Positions 44,479 to 53,643 of a DNA stretch of 64,000 bases are shown here, piece after piece. How positions within the stretch are numbered: position 1 is the first letter of the stretch; each line of letters starts with the position of its first letter. The position numbers and the translations under genes are program-made. The notes below the pieces were generated by a model. It saw only the letters and a list, made by a program, of their open reading frames with translations. It was not told where the DNA came from and ran no database searches. Origin of the DNA: Actinophytocola sp. (GTDB lineage Bacteria; Actinomycetota; Actinomycetes; Mycobacteriales; Pseudonocardiaceae); NCBI RefSeq assembly GCF_009379765.1, contig NZ_WHTD01000018.1, positions 1 to 64,000 of the forward strand. The letters run 5' to 3'.

Positions 44479-45447
44479 ATGACTGAGGTCCTGGTCCTCG
44501 TCGATCACCTGGACGGCGAGGTCAAGAAGGTCACGTTCGAGCTGCTCACCGCGGCCCGCGTGCTCGGCGAGCCGAGCGCGGTCGTGGTCGGCTCGCCCGG
44601 CGACGCCGCCAAGCTCAAGGAGGCGCTGGGTTCCTACGGCGCCGAGAAGGTCTACGTCGCCGAGTCCGAGGACACCGCCGGCTATCTCGTCACCCCCAAG
44701 GTCGACGTGCTCGCGGCGCTCGTCGGCTCCGCGTCCCCGGCGGCCGTGCTGGTCGCCGCCACCGCGGAGGGCAAGGAGGTCTCCGGTCGGCTGGCCGCGC
44801 GGATCGGCGGCGGCCTGCTGGTCGACGCGGTCGGCCTGGAGGGCTCCGGAAGTGACGTCACCGCCACGCAGTCCATCTTCGGTGGCGCGTTCGTCGTGAA
44901 GTCCAAGGTCGCCAAGGGCACCCCGGTCGTCTCGGTCCGCCCGGGTGGGCTGGAGGCCGAGCAGGCGCAGGGCGCGGCCGTCGAGGAGGCCGTCGAGGTC
45001 CCGGCGGTCGACCCGGCCAAGGCGGCCAGGGTCACCGGCCGCGAGTCGGCCGTCGGCGGTGACCGGCCCGAGCTCACCGAGGCGTCCGTGGTCGTCTCCG
45101 GCGGTCGCGGTGTGGGCAGCGCGGAGAGCTTCGAGGTCATCGAGAAGCTCGCCGACGCGCTCGGCGCGGCCGTGGGCGCCTCGCGTGCCGCGGTCGACTC
45201 CGGCTACTACCCGGCGCAGTTCCAGGTCGGCCAGACCGGCAAGACGGTCTCGCCGCAGCTGTACATCGCGCTGGGCATCTCCGGGGCCATCCAGCACCGC
45301 GCCGGCATGCAGACCTCGAAGACGATCGTGGCGGTGAACAAGGACCCCGAGGCGCCGATCTTCGAGATCGCCGACTTCGGTGTCGTCGGCGACCTGTTCA
45401 AGGTCGCGCCGCAGCTCACCGAGGAAGCCGCGAAGCGCAAGGGCTGA
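44479..45447 (+). CDS. etfA: Electron transfer flavoprotein alpha subunit
   Basis: 322 residues with an AGAGAGGG ribosome site. The C-terminal FAD domain is clear: [58 protein letters not shown] and [20 protein letters not shown]. It pairs with EtfB. After its stop the conserved locus is interrupted by accessory DNA up to ~50.2 kb. Confidence 0.96.
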   Translation: MTEVLVLVDHLDGEVKKVTFELLTAARVLGEPSAVVVGSPGDAAKLKEALGSYGAEKVYVAESEDTAGYLVTPKVDVLAALVGSASPAAVLVAATAEGKEVSGRLAARIGGGLLVDAVGLEGSGSDVTATQSIFGGAFVVKSKVAKGTPVVSVRPGGLEAEQAQGAAVEEAVEVPAVDPAKAARVTGRESAVGGDRPELTEASVVVSGGRGVGSAESFEVIEKLADALGAAVGASRAAVDSGYYPAQFQVGQTGKTVSPQLYIALGISGAIQHRAGMQTSKTIVAVNKDPEAPIFEIADFGVVGDLFKVAPQLTEEAAKRKG

Positions 45448-45505
45448 ACCGTCAGCCACAGTTCATCGACGTGTCATGGTTAGGGCTTGGAAATGAACAA
45501 CACGC

Positions 45506-45600
45506 TCAACTGGGTGTGTCGGTCGGGCTGATGGTGTAGTTCCATTCGCCGTGCCACTCGTGTGGGGTCGGCAATCGAGCTGTCGGGAACGTGCCCGATC
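45506..45600 (-). pseudogene. ISAzo13-type transposase C-terminal remnant
   Basis: On the minus strand, ending at the TGA at 45506-45508, about 25 codons read ARLPTPHEWHGEWNYTISPT then DTPS, the conserved end of ISAzo13-family transposases (typically P-H-x-x-HGxWNYT). Upstream of ~45590 the frame breaks. Nothing else of the element is recognisable. It lies 58 nt after etfA and marks the left edge of the inserted block. The remaining gap to 45834 (~230 bp) shows no gene I can support. Confidence 0.65.
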
Positions 45601-45834
45601 ATCTTTGTGTCGAGTGCCGACGGTGAATGCTCCCCGAGTCTTCCGCCGGGATGCGTGTCGGCCGGGCCGTGGCAGCGGAGGCAGCAGTGGTCCTGTTCGT
45701 AGACGGCCGCGGATGCTGGTCACCCCATCGCCGCTGACCGCCGGCACGGCTCCGCCACGTTGACCTGGCCGGATGCGTGCCGCCAGCGGTTCCGTTTCGC
45801 GCGGTCGGGCTCCGGGCTGATCACCCCGGTGGAT

Positions 45835-46329
45835 CTACACGGTCGCTGTTTCCCAGCCGTGCTCGTGGAAATGGCGCCCAGTGCGGGCGTTGGTGATGGC
45901 GACGCCGATGAAGTCCAGCGCGTCCGTGGGCAGATCGTCGGGGTCGGCCCACACGAGTTCGGTGCACTTGTGCGGTTCGCGGATCCGGGGGGTGCCGGTC
46001 CAGGCATGGGCGACAAAGAAGATGTCCACCCGCGGCTCCAGGGAGCGGCGGAACATCGTGCCGCCCGGCTCCAGAGCGCTGGGGTCGAGCTGGACGCCCA
46101 ACTCCTCGGCGATCTCCCGGACGGCACAGGCGGTGGGGGTCTCCCCGAGGTCGACGTGCCCGGCTGGCAGGCCGAGCTGTCCATCGGCGTAGCCGGACCC
46201 GGTTCGGCGCATGAGCAGCACTCGCTCGTCGGTGGGCCGGGTGAGGATGACGTGCACGGCTACCGGGTAGCGGTCGTGCTTGGTGTCGAACACGTACTCC
46301 TGCTCGGCCTGTTGGGTCGTCTGTGTCAT
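45835..46329 (-). CDS. NUDIX hydrolase
   Basis: 164 residues from the ATG at 46327-46329, with GAGGTG upstream. The Nudix box is GLPAGHVDLGETPTACAVREIAEELGVQ (all key Glu and Gly present). It would hydrolyse a nucleoside-diphosphate derivative in the cytoplasm. Its start lies 32 nt after the stop of the ribonucleotide-reductase-like gene, so both probably share a transcript; this suggests a nucleotide substrate, perhaps the reductase product or a by-product (inference). Confidence 0.88.
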   Translation of the reverse strand: MTQTTQQAEQEYVFDTKHDRYPVAVHVILTRPTDERVLLMRRTGSGYADGQLGLPAGHVDLGETPTACAVREIAEELGVQLDPSALEPGGTMFRRSLEPRVDIFFVAHAWTGTPRIREPHKCTELVWADPDDLPTDALDFIGVAITNARTGRHFHEHGWETATV

Positions 46330-46361
46330 GGTCACCTCGGGGAGATCCGTCGAACCGCCGA

Positions 46362-48059
46362 TCACAGTGCTTTGGGCTGGACCTGGCGGGAGCCGTCCAC
46401 GTAGACGGTAATGCCCTTGCATCCGGCCTCCCACGCCGCCACGTAGGTGTCGTACACCTCGGTGACCGCGGCCGTGACGGGCAGGTTCACCGTCTTGGAC
46501 ACGGCTTCGTCCACGCACGCCTGCACGGCGGCGGCCATCGCCAGGTGCCCGCCTGGGGCGATCTGAGTGGCGGTGGCCAGTACTGCGGCCAGGTACGGGG
46601 AGACGTCGGCGTTGTCGGGCAGCCGCCCGTGGCTCATGACGTGGCCGAGCAGGTCGGTGCGGTTCGCCGCTTCCAGAGTGGCGCGGGCGGCGGGGTGCAG
46701 GTGGCCGGGCAGGTGCGGGTCGGTGAGCCGGAACAGCGGTTCGATCCCCGTCGAGGCGCCCACGACCGGGGCACTGCGCCCGGTCGGCGGCACGGCGATG
46801 GTGGAGGAGTTGCGCAGCATCCCAGTTGTGGCGATCTCGTGCGCGAGCGCGCCCCACTCTCCGGTCGTCACGGAGCGGACCGGGAGCGCGGCGAACCTCT
46901 TGAGGAAGCCAGGATCGGCGTACCGGGACAGTCCGCTGTGGACGGCTGGGGCGGCGCCGCGGGTGCGGGCGAGCCGCATCGAGGCGAGCTTGGAGGTGTA
47001 GTTGACGAACGCCAGCACTTCCGTGGCGAGCTGCCGTCCATCGGCGCTGTCGTAGGGCAGGCCGGCGGCCAGCAGCAGGTCCGCCAGGCCGCACACGCCG
47101 ACGCCGATCTTGCGTTTGACGCCCATCACCTGTGCGGACAGCGGGTTGGGGTAGTGGGCGAGGCTGGCCTCGATCGCATCGTCCAGCGCTCGCACCAGGA
47201 TGTGCACGGTGTCGGCGAGGGCGTCCAGGTCCACCGGGACGTCGCCAGTGCCGGTGTGGAAGCGGCCGAGGTTGACATAGCCGAACTGACAGGTTTCCCC
47301 GGCCACCAGCCCTACCTCGGCACATGGCGCGGTCGAGACGTACTCGCCTACGGCGGGGGTGGGGTTGGCCTCGTTCATCCGGTCGGCGAACAGTAGACCG
47401 GGGTCGGCGCAGGCGTGCGCGGACTCGGCCGCGGCGGTCAGCAGCTTGCGTTCCCGACCGTTCATGATGATGGCGGCGCGCATCTCGGCGTCGGTGACGT
47501 GCAGGGAGATGTTGAACTTCCACTCCTCCCCGCGAGCGTCGGCGCCGACCTTGCAACCGATGAACTCCTCGACCGCCGGGTGCGCGAGGGACAGGATGGC
47601 CATGTTGCCGACCGGCCGGTCCTCGATCCCAGAGTTGGCTCCGGCCACGGCGATGTCGTTGAGGTAGCGCAGCACGCCCACCGGGTCGGCCAGGTCGTCG
47701 AGGTTGAACCCGGTGCCCATCCCGGCCCGGTGGTAGTCGTCCACCACGGTCTTCACCGCGGCCAGGTCGCCGCGCAGGTCCACCGGCGGCACCGCGCATG
47801 CCGCCAACGGTCGGTCCGGGTAGCGACCGGCGTTGGTCATGATCGGGGTGGAGAACACAATCCGGGCGGTGTCCATCGCCCACCCGAGCCGCTCCGCGAA
47901 CCTCTCCACCCCGGCTGGGTCGAAGTGGGCGTCGGCGTCGGCCAGGGCGGTGACGATCCGGTTCACCATGTCCTGGCCGGTCTCGCCGAGTTCGGTGATC
48001 CGCCCGGAGCGTAGGTAGGCGTCGGTGGCGGGGGTGGACGGGAAGGTCGAGGCATACAT
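46362..48059 (-). CDS. Ribonucleotide-reductase-like protein, class II-type, short and atypical
   Basis: 565 residues from the ATG at 48057-48059. The 10-stranded barrel is visible: IVFSTPIMTNAGRYPDRPLA, AAC88 (redox-pair Cys), GANSGIEDRPVGNMAIL, EWKFNISLHVTD, AP-C246-A-E248 (radical Cys and Glu), ETC257QFGYVNLGRF (second redox Cys), SSTIAVPPTGRSAPVVGAST and GCKGITVYVDGSR. Oddities: alanine replaces the usual Asn in N-x-C-x-E, the N-terminal ATP cone is absent, and the C-terminus ends without the Cys pair that re-reduces the enzyme. No small subunit is adjacent. It may be a specialised reductase or a repurposed relative. Confidence 0.8.
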   Translation of the reverse strand: MYASTFPSTPATDAYLRSGRITELGETGQDMVNRIVTALADADAHFDPAGVERFAERLGWAMDTARIVFSTPIMTNAGRYPDRPLAACAVPPVDLRGDLAAVKTVVDDYHRAGMGTGFNLDDLADPVGVLRYLNDIAVAGANSGIEDRPVGNMAILSLAHPAVEEFIGCKVGADARGEEWKFNISLHVTDAEMRAAIIMNGRERKLLTAAAESAHACADPGLLFADRMNEANPTPAVGEYVSTAPCAEVGLVAGETCQFGYVNLGRFHTGTGDVPVDLDALADTVHILVRALDDAIEASLAHYPNPLSAQVMGVKRKIGVGVCGLADLLLAAGLPYDSADGRQLATEVLAFVNYTSKLASMRLARTRGAAPAVHSGLSRYADPGFLKRFAALPVRSVTTGEWGALAHEIATTGMLRNSSTIAVPPTGRSAPVVGASTGIEPLFRLTDPHLPGHLHPAARATLEAANRTDLLGHVMSHGRLPDNADVSPYLAAVLATATQIAPGGHLAMAAAVQACVDEAVSKTVNLPVTAAVTEVYDTYVAAWEAGCKGITVYVDGSRQVQPKAL

Positions 48060-48246
48060 CGGCACTGGAGCCCTTCGTGTCGGTCGGACGTGCTGGGGGC
48101 TCCTGCCACGCAACCGGTGATCGTCCCGGGCGGGCAGATGTTCGTGCCGGTCCGGCACACGGTGTGCAGATCCTGCAAACTCTCTGGTCACCAGGGCGGA
48201 AACCGCTACGGTGGGAAGGCTGGTCGCTTCACGAGGAGGCGCCGTC

Positions 48247-49614
48247 ATGTCACCGACCGCACACGGCGAAGTGGTCGTGGCTTTGCTGCATCGGCGTCCC
48301 GAGCCCGGCACGGTGGTCCGGGTCGCCCGCACCGCGCTGAACTGGAGCCAGGCCGAGCTGGGCCGCCGCTGTGGCTACTCGGCCAGCCAGGTCTCCCGCT
48401 GGGAAACCGGCCGGCTGCCGCTGCGGGACGTGGAGCTGCTGCGCACGTTGGCTGACGTGCTCGCCCTGCCACCGGCGGTGTTCGGGCTGGGCGACACGAC
48501 CGAGCGGGCTTCCCGGACAGCCACCACGACGGGGCATAGGGTGGGCCGGGTCACGACCCCGCCCACGGAGGAGGACGACCCGGTGCGCCGACGCGCGTTC
48601 CTCCAGCTCGCCGCCCTCACCGGCAGCACGTTCGCCTGGCCGGCGACGGCAGGCGCCACCGAGGTCGACCCTGCCGCGGCGCTTGCCGGTCAGCTCGGTG
48701 ACGTGCTGCTGGGTCCCGCGCAGTCCGGCGCGCCGGCCCCGGCGGGTGTGCTGGCCGAGGCCCTGACCGTGGCCCGGCAGGAGTTCACCGCCTGCCGCTA
48801 CCTCCCGCTCGCCTCGCGGCTGCCTGCGCTGATCACCGCCGCCGAGGCCACCGCCGCCCAGCGGGTCGACCCGCAGGTGCAGCGGGTGCTCGCCGAGTCC
48901 TACAACCTCGCCACCCGAGCGCTGATCAAGCTGGAAGCCTCCGGCCTGGAATGGCTATCGGCCGACCGCGCCCTGCACGCCGCCCGCATCGCCGAAGACT
49001 CGCTCACGCTGGTCGAGGCGCAGCGGCTGGTCGCCTCGGTCGCCCGCCGCGCCGGCCACCACGACCGCGCGCAAGCCCTGACCTTGGCCGCCGCGTCCCA
49101 CCTGGACGTCGCCAGGCTGCGACCGGCACCCGAGCACCTGGCGATGTACAGCACGCTGCACCTGTCGGCCGCCTACGCCGCCGCCCGCGCTGGCGACCGC
49201 GAGCGAGCGGGTGACTTGCTCGCCGAGGCCGAGGCCACCGCGAACCGGTTGGCCGACGACCACGACCGGCACCGTGCCCTGGTCGCGAACCTGGTCAGCC
49301 ACAAGGTGTCCGCGGCCTACGTACTCGGTGACGCCGGCACCGCGCTCGCGCACGCCCGCAGCCTGCCCCTGGCGGCGATCCCCACCACCGAACGCCGCGC
49401 CCGCCTGCTCGTGGACACCGCGCAGGCGTGGGCGCAGTGGGATAAACCCGGCCAGGCGTACCGAACCCTGCTCGCGGCCGAGCGCACCGCGCCCGGTGAG
49501 GTCCGTACCCGCAACGCCGTCCGGCGACTGGTGACCGTCCTGATGGACTCGCCCAAGCAGGCCACGATGCCCGGCCTGCCCGCACTGGCCCGCCGGGTCC
49601 ACGCCGTCGCCTGA
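48247..49614 (+). CDS. XRE-family regulator with Tat-like linker and TPR domain
   Basis: 455 residues from the ATG at 48247 with GAGGAGG upstream. The helix-turn-helix is at residues ~25-75 (TALNWSQAELGRRCGYSASQVSRWETGRLP). A RRRAFLQLAALTGSTFAW segment at ~115-135 resembles a Tat signal but is internal, as in many actinomycete XRE-TPR regulators. The rest is TPR-like. It is divergent from the reductase-like/NUDIX operon, with a 187-bp shared promoter region, so it probably regulates that operon. Confidence 0.82.
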   Translation: MSPTAHGEVVVALLHRRPEPGTVVRVARTALNWSQAELGRRCGYSASQVSRWETGRLPLRDVELLRTLADVLALPPAVFGLGDTTERASRTATTTGHRVGRVTTPPTEEDDPVRRRAFLQLAALTGSTFAWPATAGATEVDPAAALAGQLGDVLLGPAQSGAPAPAGVLAEALTVARQEFTACRYLPLASRLPALITAAEATAAQRVDPQVQRVLAESYNLATRALIKLEASGLEWLSADRALHAARIAEDSLTLVEAQRLVASVARRAGHHDRAQALTLAAASHLDVARLRPAPEHLAMYSTLHLSAAYAAARAGDRERAGDLLAEAEATANRLADDHDRHRALVANLVSHKVSAAYVLGDAGTALAHARSLPLAAIPTTERRARLLVDTAQAWAQWDKPGQAYRTLLAAERTAPGEVRTRNAVRRLVTVLMDSPKQATMPGLPALARRVHAVA

Positions 49615-49739
49615 CCAACCACCCAGGTTCGACCAGGGCACCCGCCCGATCTTCGGCCTCCCGCACCGACCGCCTCGGCCGCGATCACAGGCACCTACCT
49701 TGCAGCTCACCACAGCTTTGGGAGTCCTGCGTAGGCGAG

Positions 49740-50185
49740 TCAGGATAGCTGGGCAGGATGCTGCACGACGAGCTCGCGCACGACCGGCGCCCCGGGGAGC
49801 TGGTCGCACACGCGCGCCCAGTCTTCGTGCCTGTCGATGAGTGTGTAGCCCTGTGGCGGCTGGAACCCGTCCAGCATCGTCGCCAGCTCATCAGCGGTGA
49901 AGCCGGGGTACTCGCGGATCGTGCGAATCGGCATCGCGTGGGCCAGTTCGACGTCTTGGAGGTAGGCGTAGACGGACTCGCCGTTACCTGGGTTGGCGCG
50001 TTCGGCAATGTTGGCGAGCGATCGTGGGGGGTCGACTACGGCCTCGTCCAGGTCGGTCACTGCGATCAGCTTCGAGACCGGCGCGGTCAGGTACACGTAC
50101 CAGGTGGCGGCTGGCCTATGAGGTAGCGGCGGCGGAACTCGTGGGTCTTCAGGCCCTGCCACATCAGCTCGTAGTACTCGGGCTT
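49740..50185 (-). pseudogene. ASCH-domain protein, frameshifted and 5'-truncated
   Basis: The first preserved part reads PEYYELMWQGLKTHEFRRRY and LIGQP, the ASCH signature; the next reads ATWYVYLTAPVSKLIAVTDL and continues to RVCDQLPGAPVVRELVV. The two are in different frames: at ~50113 CCGCC occurs where CCGGCC would be in frame, so one G seems missing. The N-terminal start (about ten residues) is also gone where it meets the truncated MFS gene at ~50183. ASCH proteins bind RNA or modified nucleosides. Confidence 0.7.
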
Positions 50186-50187
50186 GG

Positions 50188-51096
50188 GTGGTCCCGTCGC
50201 TGGTCGGGCCGACCGCGGCCGGGCTGGTCACCGAGCACGTCGGCTGGCGCTGGGTGTTCCTCGGCATCGCGCCGTTCGCGGTGCTGGGCGTGCTCCTGCT
50301 GCTGCCCACGATCCGCACGCTGCCGGCGGCCGAGGGCGCCCCGAGCACGGTCCGCCGCGGCGTCGCGCCCGCCGCGGTGGCCACCGCGTTCGGCATCTCG
50401 GCCCTGTCCTGGGCCGCGCAGCATCCCTCGCTCGGCACGCTCTGGCTCGGCCTCGCCGGACTCGCCGCGCTGGTCCCCGCACTGCGCGTGCTGCTGCCGC
50501 GCGGCACGTTCGCCGCCCGCCCCGGCCTGCCGGCGACCGTGCTGGCCAGGGGTGTGCTGGCCGGCGCGTTCTTCGGCGTCGAGGCCTACGTCCCGCTGAC
50601 GCTGACCGCCGTACACGGCTTCTCCCCGGCGCTGGCCGGGTTGCCGCTGACCGTCGGGGCCTGCGGCTGGGCGGCCGCGTCGCACTGGCAGGGCCGGCAC
50701 GTCGACATCCCCCGCGACCGGCTGATCCGCCTCGGCCTCGGCACACTCGGACTCGGCCTCGCCGGCATCGCGCTGATCGGCCCGGACTGGGGCCTCGCCT
50801 GGCTCGTGCTGCCGTTCTGGCTGGTCGCCGGGTGCTCGATGGGCCTGGCCTACCCGTCGATCAGCGTGCTCAGCCTCGACTACGCCGCCCCGCGCGACCG
50901 CGGCTTCGTCTCCTCGGCGCTGCAGGTCAGCGACATGACGATGGCGGCGATCATGGTCGGCCTCGGCGGAGTGATGTTGACCACGTTCGCCTCCACCTCG
51001 CACCCAACCGCCGCGATCGTGCCGCTCGACCTGCTGCTCGCCGGTGTGGCCCTGCTGGGCGCCCTCGTGTTCCGGCCCGAGCGGGCAAGCTCATGA
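50188..51096 (+). pseudogene. MFS transporter, 5'-truncated
   Basis: The remaining 302 codons encode about eight or nine hydrophobic segments of a 14- or 12-TM drug/proton antiporter-type MFS protein, beginning mid-protein at VPSLVGPTAAGLVTEHVGWRWVF (a helix normally around TM5). The N-terminal ~140 residues including motif A are missing; the break coincides with the broken ASCH gene. The GTG at 50188 could restart translation but a functional transporter is unlikely. Confidence 0.75.
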
Positions 51097-51208
51097 CGAC
51101 CCCTCGCAGGCTCGGTGTCGCCGCTCGCGGTCGCCCTGTGACATCGATTCGCTCGCAAGCTCGCTCACTGACCTTTTGTCGCCGGCCGAGGACTACCCTC
51201 GTGGCGTA

Positions 51209-52450
51209 ATGACCTATCTCGACCACGCGGCCACCACGCCCATGCTGCCCGAGGCGGTAGCGGCGATGACCGCGCACCTGACACAAGCGCGGCCCGCCCG
51301 GGGTAACGCGTCCTCGCTGCACACCTCCGGCCGCCGCGCCCGGCGGATGGTCGAGGAGGCACGCGAGGAGATCGCCGCGGCGCTGGGTGCCCGGCCGTCC
51401 GAGGTGATCTTCACCGGCGGCGGCACGGAGAGCGACAACCTGGCGGTCAAGGGCATCTACTGGGCCCGGCACCAGGAGGACCCTCGGCGCAGACGCATCC
51501 TCGTGTCCTCGGTGGAGCATCACGCCGTGCTGGACGCCGTCGAGTGGCTGGCCGAGCACCAGGGCGCCGAGATGACCCTGCTCGAGGTCGACGGGTTCGG
51601 CCGGGTGCACGACGACACGCTGCGCGCGGCCATCGCGGGCGACCCCGACTCGGTCGCGCTGGTCACCGTGATGTGGGCCAACAACGAGGTCGGCACGGTC
51701 AACCCGGTCAAGGAGCTCGCCACCACCTGCGCCGAGCACGGCATCCCGTTCCACACCGACGCCGTGCAGGCGCTCGGTGCCATCCCGGTCGACTTCACCG
51801 GCTCGCGCGCCAGCGCCATGACGATCACCTCGCACAAGATCGGCGGCCCGTTCGGCGTCGGCGCGCTGCTGCTGGGCCGGGACGTGCCGTGCACGCCCGT
51901 GCTGCACGGCGGCGGGCAGGAGCGCGAGGTCCGCTCGGGCACCCTCGACGTGCCGGCGATCGCCGCGATGGCCGCCGCGGTCCGCACGGCCGTGGCCAAC
52001 TCCGCGGAGCTGGCCTACTTCCTGTCGGGCCTGCGCGACGAGCTCATCGGGGCCGTCCTGGCCGCGGTGCCGGACGCCGTGCTCAACGGCGACCCCGGTC
52101 AGTCCGATGTGGACGACGCACCCTCGCGGCTGCCGGGCAACGCGCACTTCACCTTTCCCGGCTGCGCCGGTGACAGCCTGCTGATGCTGCTCGACGCCCG
52201 GGGCATCGAGTGCTCCACCGGCTCGGCCTGCACCGCGGGGGTCGCGCAGCCCAGCCACGTGCTGCTCGCGATGGGCGTCGACCCTGCGCTGGCCCGCGGA
52301 TCGCTGCGGTTCTCCCTCGGCCACACCTCCACCCGGGCCGACGTCCACACCCTCGCCGAGGCCATCGGGCCGGTCGTGGCCCGGGCCCGCAACGCCGGCC
52401 TGGTCGGGTTGCGCCGGTCGGCCGCCGCCCAGGCACACGTGGAAGTCTGA
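51209..52450 (+). CDS. iscS: Cysteine desulfurase (class V aminotransferase, IscS/NifS-like)
   Basis: 413 residues from the ATG at 51209. Seen: [54 protein letters not shown], the PLP lysine in [15 protein letters not shown] and the catalytic cysteine in [20 protein letters not shown]. It transfers sulfur from cysteine to acceptors. The next gene, mnmA, starts 3 nt downstream and uses this sulfur for tRNA thiolation, so the pair is functional (as Rv3025c-Rv3024c in mycobacteria). The gap 51097-51208 contains only short GC-rich repeats. Confidence 0.94.
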   Translation: MTYLDHAATTPMLPEAVAAMTAHLTQARPARGNASSLHTSGRRARRMVEEAREEIAAALGARPSEVIFTGGGTESDNLAVKGIYWARHQEDPRRRRILVSSVEHHAVLDAVEWLAEHQGAEMTLLEVDGFGRVHDDTLRAAIAGDPDSVALVTVMWANNEVGTVNPVKELATTCAEHGIPFHTDAVQALGAIPVDFTGSRASAMTITSHKIGGPFGVGALLLGRDVPCTPVLHGGGQEREVRSGTLDVPAIAAMAAAVRTAVANSAELAYFLSGLRDELIGAVLAAVPDAVLNGDPGQSDVDDAPSRLPGNAHFTFPGCAGDSLLMLLDARGIECSTGSACTAGVAQPSHVLLAMGVDPALARGSLRFSLGHTSTRADVHTLAEAIGPVVARARNAGLVGLRRSAAAQAHVEV

Positions 52451-52453
52451 GCT

Positions 52454-53544
52454 ATGAGAGTGCTCGCGGCGATGAGTGGTGGGGTCGACTCGCCGTGGCG
52501 GCCGCCCGGGCGGTGGCCGCCGGGCACGACGTCGTCGGCGTGCACCTCGCGCTGTCGGCGCGGCCGGGGACGCTGCGCACCGGCGCGCGCGGCTGCTGCA
52601 CGGTCGAGGACGCGCACGACGCCCGCCGGGTCGCCGACATCCTCGGCATCCCCTTCTACGTATGGGACTTTGCCGAGCGGTTCACCGAGGACGTGGTCGA
52701 GGACTTCGTCGCCGAGTACGCCGCGGGCCGAACCCCCAACCCGTGCCTCAGGTGCAACGAGCGGATCAAGTTCGCCGCGTTGCTGGACAAGTCGGTCGCG
52801 CTCGGCTTCGACGCGGTGTGCACCGGCCACTACGCCCGGCTGTCCCAGGCCGGTGGCCGGGTGACGTTGCGCCGCAGCGCCGACCACGGCAAGGACCAGT
52901 CCTACGTGCTCGCCTCGCTCATCCCGGACCAGCTGCGGCACGCGATGTTCCCGCTCGGTGGATCGGTGAAGGGCGACGTGCGCGCGGAGGCGGCCGAACT
53001 CGGTCTCGCGGTGGCCGAGAAGCCGGACAGCCACGACATCTGCTTCATCCCGGACGGCGACACGCGGGCGTTCCTCACCCGCCGGCTCGGCGAGCGGCCG
53101 GGGGAGCTGGTCGACGACGAGACGGGCGCGGTGCTCGGCGCGCACGCGGGCGTGCACGGCTTCACCGTCGGCCAGCGCCACGGCCTCGGCCTGCGGGTGC
53201 CGGCCGCGGACGGCAGGCCGCGCTACGTGCTCTCGCTCGAGCCGGTGTCCGGTTCGGTGCGGGTCGGCTCGGCCGAGAAGCTCGCGGTCCGCGAGATCGT
53301 GGCCCGTCGGCCGGTCTGGCCGTCCGGCACGCCGCTGGCCGGCGAGAACCGCTGCGTCGCGCAGGTCCGCGCGCACGGCGGCACCGCCGCCGCCCGTGCG
53401 TCCGTTGTGGACGGTGAGCTGGTGGTGCGGCTGGACGGCGAGCTGCGCGGGGTCGCGCCTGGCCAGGCGGTCGTGCTCTACAACGAGGATCTCGGCGGTG
53501 ACGTGGTGCTCGGCAGCGCTACCATCGCGCTCACCCGCTCCTGA
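52454..53544 (+). pseudogene. mnmA: tRNA 2-thiouridylase MnmA with an apparent one-base frameshift
   Basis: The ATG at 52454 starts [13 protein letters not shown], the PP-loop, but then reads PWRPP; with one more G at ~52493 (TCG-GCC) the frame becomes [20 protein letters not shown] and continues to the stop at 53544. The catalytic cysteines are present ([24 protein letters not shown]), as are the tRNA-binding and beta-barrel domains. MnmA thiolates U34 of tRNAs and is rarely lost. The frameshift is most likely an error in the sequence, so the gene is probably functional. Confidence 0.88.
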
Positions 53545-53643
53545 CGGCAAGCGGGCCTTCCCGATCGGCCCAGAGTGTTACGCCAAGGGGTGGAAGGTCG
53601 ACGTATGTTGTGCGCGACCAAACCCACTCAGCTGAGGTGATTC

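Noticed and set aside
45463-45747. 94-codon minus-strand frame over the ISAzo13 remnant
   Set aside because: It is in a different frame from the recognisable transposase end and has no similarity of its own.
48060-48178. Short cysteine-rich minus-strand frame (TTG start) reading TVCRTGTNICPPGTITGC before the reductase-like gene, superficially like a RiPP core
   Set aside because: No ribosome site, no stop before it runs into the reductase gene in another frame, and it lies in the probable shared promoter of divergent genes.
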